The notes under the pieces were generated by a model that was not told the origin of the DNA, ran no database searches, and saw only the letters and a program-made list of their open reading frames with translations. From contig NZ_JNZZ01000009.1 of NCBI RefSeq assembly GCF_000717645.1, positions 1 through 64,000 on the forward strand: DNA of 64,000 nt, given 5' to 3'. This DNA is from Streptomyces californicus (GTDB lineage: Bacteria; Actinomycetota; Actinomycetes; Streptomycetales; Streptomycetaceae). This document shows, piece after piece, positions 26,351 to 42,097 of the stretch. The position numbers and the translations under genes were made by a program. Numbering within the stretch: the stretch's first letter is position 1; each line of letters begins with the position of its first letter.

Positions 26351-26385
26351 ACGGGCCCCGCAACCTTTCGAGGTGCGGGGCCCGT
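26351..26385 (+). terminator. terminator after rplA
   Basis: ACGGGCCCCGCA-A-CCT pairs with AGGTGCGGGGCCCGT with one bulged A around a TTCG loop. It separates rplKA from the lipoprotein gene. Confidence 0.85.
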
Positions 26386-26510
26386 CCTCGTATCCGGAGG
26401 GCCCCGGACGACGGTTCCGCGGGACTCCGCAGGACGGCCCCTGCCTGTCAGTGCGCTGTGACACTGTGGTGCGGGGGACGAAAGCCGATACGAGGGGCGG
26501 GACCGACACC

Positions 26511-27428
26511 ATGAGGACGACCACGGCACGACGGATGGGTACGGCGCTGGCCGTCGCGGCGGCGCTGACGTCGATGGCCGCCTGCAGCGGCTCCGGGGGC
26601 ACGGGGGGCTCCGACGGCTCCGGCAAGGCCGAGGCGGGCTCCGCGGCGGGCAAGGCGAGCCCCGTGGCCGCGCTGAAGCAGGTGCAGCAGAAGACCGGCG
26701 GCATCCGGTCCGCCAAGGTGGACGGCACGATCGAGATGGGCGACACCGTCTCCATGAAGCAGTCCGGGGCCATCGACTGGGCCGACGGCCTCACCGGCGA
26801 GATGAGCATCACGTACACCGGCGGCGCGATGGGCGAGGCGCTCAAGAAGTCCGGCGGCGACGGCTCGATGAAGGCGCGGTACTTCAAGGACGAGTACTAC
26901 GCGAACATGGGCGCCGCCATGGCCGCCAACACCGGCGGCAAGAACTGGATCCAGTACTCCTACAAGGACCTCGCCGAGTTGGGCGGGGCCTCCGGCGAGG
27001 TCATGCAGGACCAGGCCCGCAACAGCACGCCCGAGCAGGGCGTGAAGGCGCTCCTGGCCTCCGGCGACGTGAAGAAGGTCGGCCAGGAGGACGTCCGCGG
27101 GGTCTCCGCGACGCACTACTCCGGCACGGTCGACGTGGCCGAGCTGACCGCGAAGAACAGCGAGCTGGACGAGAAGCAGCTCGCCGAGTTCAAGGAGCAG
27201 CTGGCCCTCGCCGGGGTGACCACCCAGACCGTCGACATCTGGGTCGACGAGAACGACCTGCTGGTGAAGAAAGCCGAGCGCGGCGAGATGAAGACCGGCG
27301 CGTTCAACTCGACGTTCTTCTACAGCGACTACGGCACCCAGGTCTCCGTGGAGAAGCCGGCGGCCTCGGACACCGTGGACTTCACCGAGCTGCTGAAGCA
27401 GGGCGGTACCCCGGGCGGCACCTCCTGA
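26511..27428 (+). CDS. lipoprotein, possibly LppX/LprG-like fold
   Basis: 305 residues with a basic N-terminus, a hydrophobic signal and a lipobox ending M-A-A-C25, so it is probably lipid-anchored on the outer face of the membrane. The mature part opens with a Gly/Ser linker and then reads as alternating beta strands with short helices (G-T-I-E-M-G-D, A-I-D-W-A-D-G-L-T-G-E-M, T-V-D-I-W-V-D-E-N-D-L-L-V-K-K). That pattern recalls LppX/LprAFG- or LolA-like lipid-binding lipoproteins, a structural resemblance only. It is inserted between rplA and rplJ, with terminators suggesting separate transcription. Confidence 0.8.
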   Translation: MRTTTARRMGTALAVAAALTSMAACSGSGGTGGSDGSGKAEAGSAAGKASPVAALKQVQQKTGGIRSAKVDGTIEMGDTVSMKQSGAIDWADGLTGEMSITYTGGAMGEALKKSGGDGSMKARYFKDEYYANMGAAMAANTGGKNWIQYSYKDLAELGGASGEVMQDQARNSTPEQGVKALLASGDVKKVGQEDVRGVSATHYSGTVDVAELTAKNSELDEKQLAEFKEQLALAGVTTQTVDIWVDENDLLVKKAERGEMKTGAFNSTFFYSDYGTQVSVEKPAASDTVDFTELLKQGGTPGGTS

Positions 27429-27479
27429 CACCTGCCGCGGGGCACGGATTTGCCCGTCGCCCTTCCGGTCGCGTACGCT

Positions 27480-27660
27480 CACCAGGAAGCCAAAGACCGC
27501 TGGTCGTCGCTGTGCCTCGCAAGGGGACGGTGACCGAAGGTTCCGCTAAACCGGACGACCTGCGCAGGTGACTGTGGAACGCTCCCGGACTTGTTCGGTC
27601 GAGCTGCGCCCTGGCACTTGTGCTGGGGCGTTTCGTCTTTTCCGGCCCCTTCTGAGCGGT
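27480..27660 (+). promoter_or_regulatory. ribosomal protein L10 leader with attenuator
   Basis: The 260-base gap before rplJ holds a structured leader. CCAAAGACCGCTGGTCG and the stems AGGTTCCG/CGGACGACCT resemble the L10-leader family bound by the L10(L12)4 complex. Near its 3' end CGCCCTGGCAC (27607-27617) pairs with GTGCTGGGGCG (27620-27630), followed by TTTCGTCTTTT, a terminator-like attenuator about 50 bases before rplJ. The family assignment is from memory of the consensus. Confidence 0.65.
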
Positions 27661-27689
27661 CCTCATCACCCGGAAGGAGGCCGACGCTC

Positions 27690-28247
27690 ATGGCAAGGCC
27701 CGACAAGGCTGCCGCGGTAGCCGAGCTGACGGACCAGTTCCGCAGCTCGAACGCCGCCGTGCTGACCGAGTACCGGGGTCTCACCGTGGCCCAGCTCAAG
27801 CAGCTGCGCCGTTCGCTCGGTGAGAACGCCCAGTACGCCGTGGTGAAGAACACGCTGACCAAGATTGCGGCCAACGAGGCCGGGATCGACGCGCTCGACG
27901 ACCTGTTCACGGGTCCGACGGCGGTTGCCTTCGTCACCGGTGACCCGGTGGAGTCGGCGAAGGGTCTTCGTGACTTCGCCAAGGACAACCCCAACCTCAT
28001 CATCAAGGGCGGTGTCCTCGATGGCAGGGCGCTGTCCGCCGATGAGATCAAGAAGCTCGCGGACCTCGAGTCCCGCGAGGTTCTGCTCTCCAAGCTGGCC
28101 GGTGCTTTCAAGGGCAAGCAGACGCAGGCGGCGCAGGTCTTCCAGGCCCTGCCCTCCAAGTTCGTCCGCACCGCGGAAGCTCTTCGCGCCAAGAAGGAAG
28201 AGCAGGGCGGTGCCGGTACTCCGGCTCCCGCCGAGGCCGCCGAGTAA
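27690..28247 (+). CDS. rplJ: 50S ribosomal protein L10
   Basis: 185-residue L10 (uL10), the stalk base that anchors L7/L12 dimers. It starts M-A-R-P-D-K-A and shows [17 protein letters not shown] and V-V-K-N-T-L. The C-terminal 25 residues are Ala/Glu-rich after the L12-binding helix. ATG 27690 follows GGAAGGAGG. Expression is probably controlled by the leader upstream. Confidence 0.97.
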   Translation: MARPDKAAAVAELTDQFRSSNAAVLTEYRGLTVAQLKQLRRSLGENAQYAVVKNTLTKIAANEAGIDALDDLFTGPTAVAFVTGDPVESAKGLRDFAKDNPNLIIKGGVLDGRALSADEIKKLADLESREVLLSKLAGAFKGKQTQAAQVFQALPSKFVRTAEALRAKKEEQGGAGTPAPAEAAE

Positions 28248-28331
28248 TCACGCTCAGCGGTCCAGCGGGCTCCACGTACGCCCGCCGACATATACATCCG
28301 GCACCTGCCGAATAGTGGAAGGACGCCTGTC

Positions 28332-28715
28332 ATGGCGAAGCTGTCCCAGGAAGACCTGCTCGCGCAGTTCGAGGAGATGACCCTCATCGAGCTCTCCGAG
28401 TTCGTGAAGGCCTTCGAGGAGAAGTTCGACGTCACCGCCGCCGCGGCCGTCGCCGTCGCCGGTCCGGCCGGCCCGGGCGCCGTCACCGAGGCCGCTGAGG
28501 AGCAGGACGAGTTCGACGTCATCCTCACCGGTGCCGGCGAGAAGAAGATCCAGGTCATCAAGGTCGTGCGTGAGCTGACCTCGCTGGGTCTGAAGGAGGC
28601 CAAGGACCTCGTCGACGGCACCCCGAAGCCGGTCCTCGAGAAGGTCGCCAAGGAGGCCGCCGAGAAGGCTGCCGAGTCCCTCAAGGCCGCCGGCGCTTCC
28701 GTCGAGGTCAAGTAA
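28332..28715 (+). CDS. rplL: 50S ribosomal protein L7/L12
   Basis: 127-residue stalk protein that recruits and activates translational GTPases. An N-terminal dimerisation helix ([16 protein letters not shown]), an Ala-rich hinge, and the C-terminal domain [20 protein letters not shown] are all present. It is the last gene of the rplJL unit before a terminator-like stem. Confidence 0.97.
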   Translation: MAKLSQEDLLAQFEEMTLIELSEFVKAFEEKFDVTAAAAVAVAGPAGPGAVTEAAEEQDEFDVILTGAGEKKIQVIKVVRELTSLGLKEAKDLVDGTPKPVLEKVAKEAAEKAAESLKAAGASVEVK

Positions 28716-29159
28716 CACCTCGGGAGTCCTCCGGGCTCCCCGGGCGCCGCAGGCGCCCACCTCCGGGCGCGTCAGCCGCCCGTGCCAAGGGCGATCACCC
28801 ATCCGGGTGGTCGCCCTTCGGCGTGCCCGGGACGGTTGCCTTGCTCTTCCACCGGTGACGAGTAGGGTGATCTTCGCCGTGCGCCTCCCGCGGACGCCTG
28901 GCGGGGGTCTCGCGGGTCTTCCGGGAGTGGCCGGTGAAGGCGCCCGGCGGGTCCGATCGGACCGGTGGGCCTTGACGAACCGGGCGGGGCGCGCAATTCT
29001 CAGGACGCGTCATCATCTCGATCCGTATCCGAGGCATGGATCGAGAGTGAAGAGGGAAGTAAAGAAGCGCGCACCCCGTGCGGGGCTGCGAGGAGCAGGG
29101 CTAGACATAGGTGTTGAGAACAGCTGTTGAGAGCGACGCGGGTCTCTGAGAACCCCGAC
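28716..29159. other. long non-coding gap between rplL and the rpoB promoter
   Basis: I see no gene in this part of the 655-base gap. It contains the stem-loop at 28787-28818 and a less GC-rich stretch near 29000-29130 with several TTGAGA-like elements, which could include further rpoB promoters. Confidence 0.5.
28787..28818 (+). terminator. terminator-like stem after rplL
   Basis: 14-base arms 28787-28800 and 28805-28818 pair with one G-T around the loop ATCC, 70 bases after rplL. Partial read-through into rpoBC would fit the usual coupling of these operons. Confidence 0.72.
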
Positions 29160-29188
29160 TGGACATCAGTGTGCCACTTGGCTACACT
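29160..29188 (+). promoter_or_regulatory. putative rpoBC promoter
   Basis: TGGACA at 29160-29165, a 17-base spacer and TACACT at 29183-29188 fit the housekeeping consensus. The leader to the rpoB start would be about 175 bases. Confidence 0.65.
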
Positions 29189-29370
29189 GACCCTTTGCGC
29201 TGCCTGTTAGCTGCCTCCTGCCCGTCACCAGGGGCATGCCCACGCTGAAGCACCGATGACCGACCCCCTCCGACCTGGTCGTTTGCGACCGATTCGGAAC
29301 GGTCTGTCTATGTGCTCGGAGTGGGACCGGTACGCGCGTAGTGAGTCCGAGCCCTCGGAAGGACCCCCTC

Positions 29371-32856
<3,486 letters not shown>

Positions 32857-32954
32857 CGGGCCGGTCGGCCGCCTCGCTCCGAGGCGGCCGGCCCTCCCCG
32901 GACCCGTTCAGACCATTGATTGAGACGAGACCCCGAAAGAGGGATTGACGACAA

Positions 32955-36854
<3,900 letters not shown>

Positions 36855-36868
36855 GCGAGTCGGTTGAA

Positions 36869-36920
36869 ACGCCGGAGGGCGGCCATCCCCGTGGGTCAGG
36901 GGGTGGCCGCCCTCCGGCGT
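36869..36920. terminator. terminator between convergent rpoC and the folD-like gene
   Basis: A 20-base arm 36869-36888 pairs with 36901-36920 with one G-T pair. It probably serves both rpoBC and the minus-strand array that ends at 36939. Confidence 0.88.
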
Positions 36921-36938
36921 GTGCGGGGCCGGGGCCGT

Positions 36939-38030
36939 TCAGCGGGACGGGCCGCCGCCTCCCTGGGGAGGGAGCTGGGGCCGCGGGCCGGTCTGGTGGG
37001 CCGGACCCCGGGGCGCCGCGGTCGGCTGAGCGGAGGTCGGGGGAGCGCCGGCCGCCGGTCCGGCGGCACCGCGCAGCCGGGCCGCGGCGGCGATGGAGGG
37101 GACGGCGGCCGTGGTGACCGCCGTGGCGGCTGCGGTCCGGTCCGTCGTGAACCGCGCCCGCTCCAGGTAGGGGCCCGGCGTGACCTTCCAGGAGACGACG
37201 TCCGGGTCGACCTCTTGGCGGACCACCCGTTCCATGAGGGTGGCCATCTCGACCGGGCCGATGCCGCCGGGGACGGGCGTGAGGTTCTGCGGGATGCCGT
37301 ACGCCTCGGCCCGTACGTCTCCGCGCACGCTGCCGTCCGCCTGCGGTACGAAGCCGGAGTCGATCACGACGCGGTGGTGCGGCTGGATGTGGTCGGGGGT
37401 GAGGATGCCGGGGCTGCCGGTGACGGAGATGACGATGTCGGCGTCACGGACCCGCTCCAGCCGGTCGCCGTGGTCGAGGGTCATGGGGTCGTGTCCGTCG
37501 GCCCGGAGCATGGTCACGACTCCCTGCCCGACGAACCCCTTGCTGCCGACCACGGCGATGGCGGGTCGGTCGGTCGCGAAGGGCTCCGCGACCCGGTAGA
37601 TGCCTTCGGCGGTCGCGCAGGCGGGGTAGGGGGACCGGCCCTTGAGCAGGGCGTCGATGTCCTTGGCCGGGTCCATGCCGTCCACGACGGGGGCCAGGTC
37701 GCGCGGTGGGGGGAACTGCACGATGATCGCGCGCGTGGCGGGGTCCGCGTTGTAGCCCTCCAGGACCTCGCGGAACTCGCCACGGCCGACGCCGGGCGGC
37801 AGGACGACGTGGTCCGCCCGGAAGCCGAGGTGCTCGAAGCTCTTGATCTTCTGTTCGGCGGAGATCCGGGAGGCTTCCAGGCGGACCCGCCAGTCGGGCG
37901 GGTCGGTGGCGGCCGGAGTGAAGCGGATGACCGCCACCTTCATGCCGGTCGGTTGCACGGCGGGCCGGTAGTGCGCGTACAGCTCGCGTGCCTGTCGCAG
38001 TACGTCCCGGCCCGAGACCAGTTCCGTCAC
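36939..38030 (-). CDS. divergent FolD-like (methylene-THF dehydrogenase/cyclohydrolase) protein
   Basis: 363 residues. Aligned from memory with FolD, A-S-R-I-S-A-E-Q-K-I-K-S-F-E-H-L-G-F matches the active-site helix: the catalytic Lys is kept but the preceding Tyr (Y-x-x-x-K) is Ser. V-Q-F-P-P-P and P-A-K-D-I-D-A keep the Gln and Asp, while the usual P-C-T-P-x-G is C-A-T-A-E-G. The NAD(P) loop is V-V-G-S-K-G-F-V-G-Q-G, and the end is P-G-G-I-G-P-V-E-M-A-T-L. A 60-residue Ala/Pro/Gly tail follows. Start GTG 38030 overlaps the upstream stop. It is last in the T4SS-containing array. Normal FolD activity is doubtful. Confidence 0.75.
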   Translation of the reverse strand: MTELVSGRDVLRQARELYAHYRPAVQPTGMKVAVIRFTPAATDPPDWRVRLEASRISAEQKIKSFEHLGFRADHVVLPPGVGRGEFREVLEGYNADPATRAIIVQFPPPRDLAPVVDGMDPAKDIDALLKGRSPYPACATAEGIYRVAEPFATDRPAIAVVGSKGFVGQGVVTMLRADGHDPMTLDHGDRLERVRDADIVISVTGSPGILTPDHIQPHHRVVIDSGFVPQADGSVRGDVRAEAYGIPQNLTPVPGGIGPVEMATLMERVVRQEVDPDVVSWKVTPGPYLERARFTTDRTAAATAVTTAAVPSIAAAARLRGAAGPAAGAPPTSAQPTAAPRGPAHQTGPRPQLPPQGGGGPSR

Positions 38031-38467
38031 GTCAAGGGCTCCAGCCCGGCCAGCACGTCGGGCACCGGAGCCAGGGGGCGGCCGTGGAAGAGGCGGGTCA
38101 CCTCGTCGGCCGTCAGCCTCCGGTCGCCCTGATCGTCGTCCCGGTACCCGTCCCCCTCGACCTTCAGGGCGATCGCGGTGAAGGTCTCGGGGCCGCCGGG
38201 GTCGTGGGAGGAGAAGTCCCCGAAGTGCGCGATCCACAGCAGGGAGGCGAGATGGGGGCTCAGGTTCGCGCGGAGCAGCGGGAGCGCGGCGTCGGCGACA
38301 TCGGCGAAGTCGTAGGTGATGCCGTGGGCCGGGCTGTCGGCCAGCTCGGAGACGACGGCCACGGCGTGACCGGTGTTCGGGTCGTACACGGCGCGCAGCA
38401 GGGAGTACGCCTGGCCGTTGAGCCGGTGACGCCAGCGGAACAACTGCGTGATCTGAGGAGGGGACAC
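38027..38467 (-). CDS. small protein of unknown function
   Basis: 146 residues from GTG 38467, preceded by GGAGAG six bases away; a TTG 12 bases upstream is less likely. I do not recognise a family. The sequence reads as a compact acidic globular protein (L-L-R-A-V-Y-D-P-N-T-G-H-A-V-A-V-V-S-E-L), with no signal peptide or membrane helix. Its stop overlaps the folD-like gene (GTGA), so the two products are made together and may interact. It is 28 bases downstream of the lipoprotein stop, in the same array. Confidence 0.8.
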   Translation of the reverse strand: MSPPQITQLFRWRHRLNGQAYSLLRAVYDPNTGHAVAVVSELADSPAHGITYDFADVADAALPLLRANLSPHLASLLWIAHFGDFSSHDPGGPETFTAIALKVEGDGYRDDDQGDRRLTADEVTRLFHGRPLAPVPDVLAGLEPLT

Positions 38468-38495
38468 GTGACTCTCCAAGGTCGGACCAGGGCCG

Positions 38496-39890
38496 TCACT
38501 TCTGCTTGAGGACGGAGATGAGCAGACCGTTCACCGGGTTGGGCGTCAGGAAGACCCCGGCGCCCGGCAGGGCCCACTCGGGGACGCGCGTGCCGTCGGG
38601 GAGGAGGCGCGGGGCGCCGTCGCCGGCGGACAGATCGATCTCGACCGCCCCGGGGTCCTTCCCGGGGCCCGTGGCGAGTTCCCCGTACGCGGTCCCGTCG
38701 TCGGTGATCGACCGGACGAGCACGTCGGCCTTGCGGCTCTCGCCCGCGTCCAGGCAGGTGCCGTGGCGGCGCTGGAGGTCGAAGGCGACGGTGCCGGCGG
38801 CGATGAAGCGGCCGTTGGGGGAGGAGACGGCGTCGTCCCCTCGCGGCCGCTCGCAGACGATGCTCGCCTCCAGCTTGCCCGTGGCGGCGTCGTGGACGGC
38901 GACGAGCGGGGTGGAGAAGTTGCCTCCGGCCTCGGTGTGCCAGCGGGTGAGGAGGTGGCCGCCGATGGTCGAGACGTACTGGCCGTCCATGGAGGACTTG
39001 TCCATCATCGACCAGCCGCCGGGCGGGGCGTCGTCCTGGATGTGCCAGGATCCCGGCATCTCCGCCAGGTCGAGGACGTAATTGCTCACGACCCAGCCCT
39101 TGGCGGTCCTCACCTGCCCCCGCCCCTCGGCGCACGCGTCCGCGCACGCGTCGATGGTGCCGCTCGTCACGTCCACGGCGACGGCGCCCTTCTTCAGACC
39201 GTTCCAGTGGACCTGGAGCCCGCCGCCGTAGTCCTCGACGCGCAGGTCGTCCTGGCCCTTCCCCTTCTCGGAGTTCGGTCCGTACACCTCCACGGGGATG
39301 TCGATCCGGCGCTTCGGCGCCACGGCGGAGCCGGACGCGTCCATCGGGAAGACCAGGAGGCGGACCACCTCCTTGCCCTTGGCGAGGGCGTCCCCGCCCT
39401 GAACGCCGTGGGCCCACAGCACGACGTACTCGCGGCCGTCCTGGAAGGCGGTCGACACGGAGGGCAGTTCCGCCTCGTCGCCGTCGTAGGTGCCGTTGCC
39501 GGCCTCCGCCATGGAGGTGGGCGGCTCCCACGGCTCGCTCGTGAAGCGGATCCGGCCGGACGACGCGTCGCGGACCTGGACGACATACCCGTCCTCCGTC
39601 GTGTTGACGTAGGCGACGGTGCCGCTCCGGGCGCCCACGGCCACCGGCGGCTTCGAGGAGTACTTCGCCGGCATCCAGGCGAGCGACTGCTCCCAGCCCT
39701 TGTCGGCGGAGTAGGCGGGCGGGACGGTGAGGAGGACCGACGGGCCGGAAGGGGTAGGGGGCGCCGCGGACGTCTCCTTCCCGCCCTCGCCGCCCTTACC
39801 GGTCGGCGCCGGGTCGTCGGCGCCACCGCATCCGGTCAGAAGCACACCGGCCAGCGCGGCTCCCGCTACGACCTTCGGCATACGCATCAT
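38496..39890 (-). CDS. lipoprotein, possibly beta-propeller
   Basis: 464 residues. A short signal with lipobox L-L-T-G-C21 is followed by a Gly/Lys/Glu/Pro linker and then a long beta-rich body with recurring Trp/Gly/Asp turns (G-T-V-A-Y-V-N-T-T-E-D-G-Y, V-H-W-N-G-L-K-K-G, N-G-R-F-I-A-A-G-T-V-A-F-D-L). That looks like a PQQ/WD-type propeller on the cell surface. Two Cys pairs in the middle may form disulfides. The ATG at 39890 has GAAAGG upstream. In the T4SS array it could be a surface component or adhesin; that is inference from position. Confidence 0.72.
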   Translation of the reverse strand: MMRMPKVVAGAALAGVLLTGCGGADDPAPTGKGGEGGKETSAAPPTPSGPSVLLTVPPAYSADKGWEQSLAWMPAKYSSKPPVAVGARSGTVAYVNTTEDGYVVQVRDASSGRIRFTSEPWEPPTSMAEAGNGTYDGDEAELPSVSTAFQDGREYVVLWAHGVQGGDALAKGKEVVRLLVFPMDASGSAVAPKRRIDIPVEVYGPNSEKGKGQDDLRVEDYGGGLQVHWNGLKKGAVAVDVTSGTIDACADACAEGRGQVRTAKGWVVSNYVLDLAEMPGSWHIQDDAPPGGWSMMDKSSMDGQYVSTIGGHLLTRWHTEAGGNFSTPLVAVHDAATGKLEASIVCERPRGDDAVSSPNGRFIAAGTVAFDLQRRHGTCLDAGESRKADVLVRSITDDGTAYGELATGPGKDPGAVEIDLSAGDGAPRLLPDGTRVPEWALPGAGVFLTPNPVNGLLISVLKQK

Positions 39891-39916
39891 CGTCACGGCC
39901 TTTCTCGGTTCTCGTA

Positions 39917-40300
39917 TCAGAACGCTTCGACCACCGGCACTGCTTTGGGCCGGTGGGAGCCCTGCTTGCACCCGGCGAACGGGCCCGAGGGGCTGCGGAG
40001 TTCGTGCATGACCGCCCCCAGGTGGTCGCGGTGCCACAGGGCGGGGCCGCTCGGGCCGGCCGCCGGGTCGGTGAGTTCCTGCCAGGCGAGCCAGAGACCG
40101 TGCAGCCGCGCGATCGCCTCCTGGTGCTCCCACCAGCGGGGGCACCAGGGCTCGGCGGAGGTGACCTCCCGGGCGTACACGGGCAGCAGGAGGGCGTGGA
40201 CCCAGGTCGCCAGAAGCCGCAGCTCCTCCTCGTACGCCTCGCCGTCGAGGTAGAGGATGAACTGGGGCTCGGCCTGGCCCGGGTCGGCGGGGGTGCTCAT
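39917..40300 (-). CDS. DUF4913-like T4SS-associated protein
   Basis: 127 residues, Trp-rich (W-V-H-A-L-L-L-P-V-Y, W-C-P-R-W-W-E-H, L-W-L-A-W-Q-E-L), with the layout I associate with DUF4913. Small proteins of that family accompany conjugation-like genes in actinobacteria. It has no membrane segment, so it is probably a cytoplasmic accessory to the coupling protein. The ATG overlaps the coupling-protein stop by four bases, so the two are coupled. Function unknown. Confidence 0.75.
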   Translation of the reverse strand: MSTPADPGQAEPQFILYLDGEAYEEELRLLATWVHALLLPVYAREVTSAEPWCPRWWEHQEAIARLHGLWLAWQELTDPAAGPSGPALWHRDHLGAVMHELRSPSGPFAGCKQGSHRPKAVPVVEAF

Positions 40301-42060
40301 CGGGACAGCTCCTTCGCGGCGCGGACGGTGATGGCGTGCTGCTCCGCCGCCGCGGCCGCCTGGATGCGCTCGGCGCCCGGCTCCGCGTACCACGGGCGCA
40401 GCCGGATGAGGGCGGGGCGCACCCCGGTGGCGAGGAGCAGCGCCGTGCCCTTGGGCAGCGCGCGGATCCGGTCGGCGGGAAGGATGCGCTGCAACCGGTA
40501 CGAGGTGGAGCGGGTCCGGCCCTCCTTGCTCCGGGAGTGGCTGACGGTGCGTACGTCGTGCTCGCCGACCAGCCGGGAGACCTTCTCCACGAAGTCGGCG
40601 TCGTCGAGGCCCGCGCCGAGGAGCTTGACGGTCGCCGCGCCCCAGAGGGCGTCCATGCCGGCCTCGCCCCACACGCGGGAGCCCTGCCGGTAACTCTGGA
40701 GCAGGGTGACGATGTTGATACCGCGCGAGCCGAGGTGCGAGTAGAGGTCGGGCAGGTCGGAGATGCGGCAGACGTTGGCGGCCTCGTCGAGGATCGCGGT
40801 CATCGGGGGTTCGAGCCGCCCGCCCATCCGTTCGGCGGCGCGGACGCCCGCGCGCAGGACGGAGTCGGCGACGGCGGCGATGACGCCCGCGGCGGAACCG
40901 CCGCCGTCCTTGGAGAGCAGGTACAGGGTCCCGGAGCCGAGGACGTGGTGGTCCGGCCGGAACTCCGGCATCACCGGGTCGGGGGTCACCCACGCGGCGA
41001 TCCGCGGATCGAGCAGGCAGCTCACGCACTGGCGGGCCGTCTCGTAGATGCCGTCCCGCGTCTCGACCGCCCCCTGGACGGTGCCGCGGAGCTGCTCGGC
41101 GAGGGCGTGCATGCCGGCGTCGCGCAGCAGGTCGATCGGGGTGCGGTCGGCCGGGTCGGCGAGCCAGCCGAGGACCTCGTCCACCTGCCGGCCGCCCCTG
41201 GCGGCGGCGTGGAAGAGGGCCGTCAGGGTGTTCTGGGCGGCGGAGATCCAGAAGTCCCGCTTGGAGGCGTCGTCGTTGACCGCGCCGACGAAATGGCCCG
41301 CCAGCCGTCGGGCGCCCTCGATGTCGCGGGCGTCGGCGAGCATGTCCCACCACAGGGCCCGGGGGGTGTGCGCGATGCCCTGGGGGTCGAACGTCCAGAC
41401 CTGCCCGGCCCGTTCGCGTTCGGCCCGGGTCACGGTGTAGACGTCGGACTTGTTGGAGGTCAGCAGCACGCAGCCGCGGGCGCGCAGAACGCGGGGGACG
41501 GCGATGCCGGTGGACTTGCCCGCGCGCGGGGCCATCAGATCCAGCTCCACGTCCTCGTAACTGGAGCGCAGTTCGGGCCCGTTGGGATCGAGGTCGCCGA
41601 GGAGGTTGCCGGTGTCGTCGGGGGCGGGTTTGCCGCCGGTCGCCTTCTTCAGGCCGGGGCGGAGCTGGAGGGCGCGGGCCGCCGCGCCCTTCGGGAGCAT
41701 CGCGGCGAGTTCCTTGCGGCCGGCGAGGCCGGGGGTGCGGCGGCCTCGCCCGCGGAACAGCAGGACGACGACCACGATCAGGCCGATCAGCAGCCCCGCG
41801 GTCACGGCGATGCCGGCGATCACGGAAGCCGCCGAGGCGTCCGGCCAGAGGGCGGCCGGCCCGTCCTGGACCAGTGAGGACAGGGTCGTGAGGCCGAACG
41901 GGGGCGGGTTCCAGCCCGATCCGGACACGGCGGCGCCGAGCGTCCCGCCCAGCCACACGCCGAGGAAGCCGAGGAAGACCACGGCGGCGGCGCCCACGAT
42001 CAGCCAGGGCAGGTAGTCCTCGGCTGAGCTGGAGCCGCCCCGCGGCGGACGGTCGCTCAT
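40297..42060 (-). CDS. VirD4/TraD-type coupling ATPase
   Basis: 587-residue T4SS coupling protein that would recruit substrates to the channel. Two N-terminal membrane helices (about 18-40 and 78-102) are followed by a cytoplasmic motor domain. Walker A is A-P-R-A-G-K-S-T at 177-184 and Walker B is A-I-L-D-E-A-A-N-V near residue 423. The conserved D-P-Q-G-I and S-Y-R-Q-G-S-R-V-W-G motifs match the TraG/TraD family. ATG 42060 is clear. It lies downstream of the VirB4-like gene and overlaps the DUF4913-like gene. Confidence 0.92.
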   Translation of the reverse strand: MSDRPPRGGSSSAEDYLPWLIVGAAAVVFLGFLGVWLGGTLGAAVSGSGWNPPPFGLTTLSSLVQDGPAALWPDASAASVIAGIAVTAGLLIGLIVVVVLLFRGRGRRTPGLAGRKELAAMLPKGAAARALQLRPGLKKATGGKPAPDDTGNLLGDLDPNGPELRSSYEDVELDLMAPRAGKSTGIAVPRVLRARGCVLLTSNKSDVYTVTRAERERAGQVWTFDPQGIAHTPRALWWDMLADARDIEGARRLAGHFVGAVNDDASKRDFWISAAQNTLTALFHAAARGGRQVDEVLGWLADPADRTPIDLLRDAGMHALAEQLRGTVQGAVETRDGIYETARQCVSCLLDPRIAAWVTPDPVMPEFRPDHHVLGSGTLYLLSKDGGGSAAGVIAAVADSVLRAGVRAAERMGGRLEPPMTAILDEAANVCRISDLPDLYSHLGSRGINIVTLLQSYRQGSRVWGEAGMDALWGAATVKLLGAGLDDADFVEKVSRLVGEHDVRTVSHSRSKEGRTRSTSYRLQRILPADRIRALPKGTALLLATGVRPALIRLRPWYAEPGAERIQAAAAAEQHAITVRAAKELSR

Positions 42061-42097
42061 GGGCGTCCTCCCGAACGCGGCTGGGACGGACGGCCGG

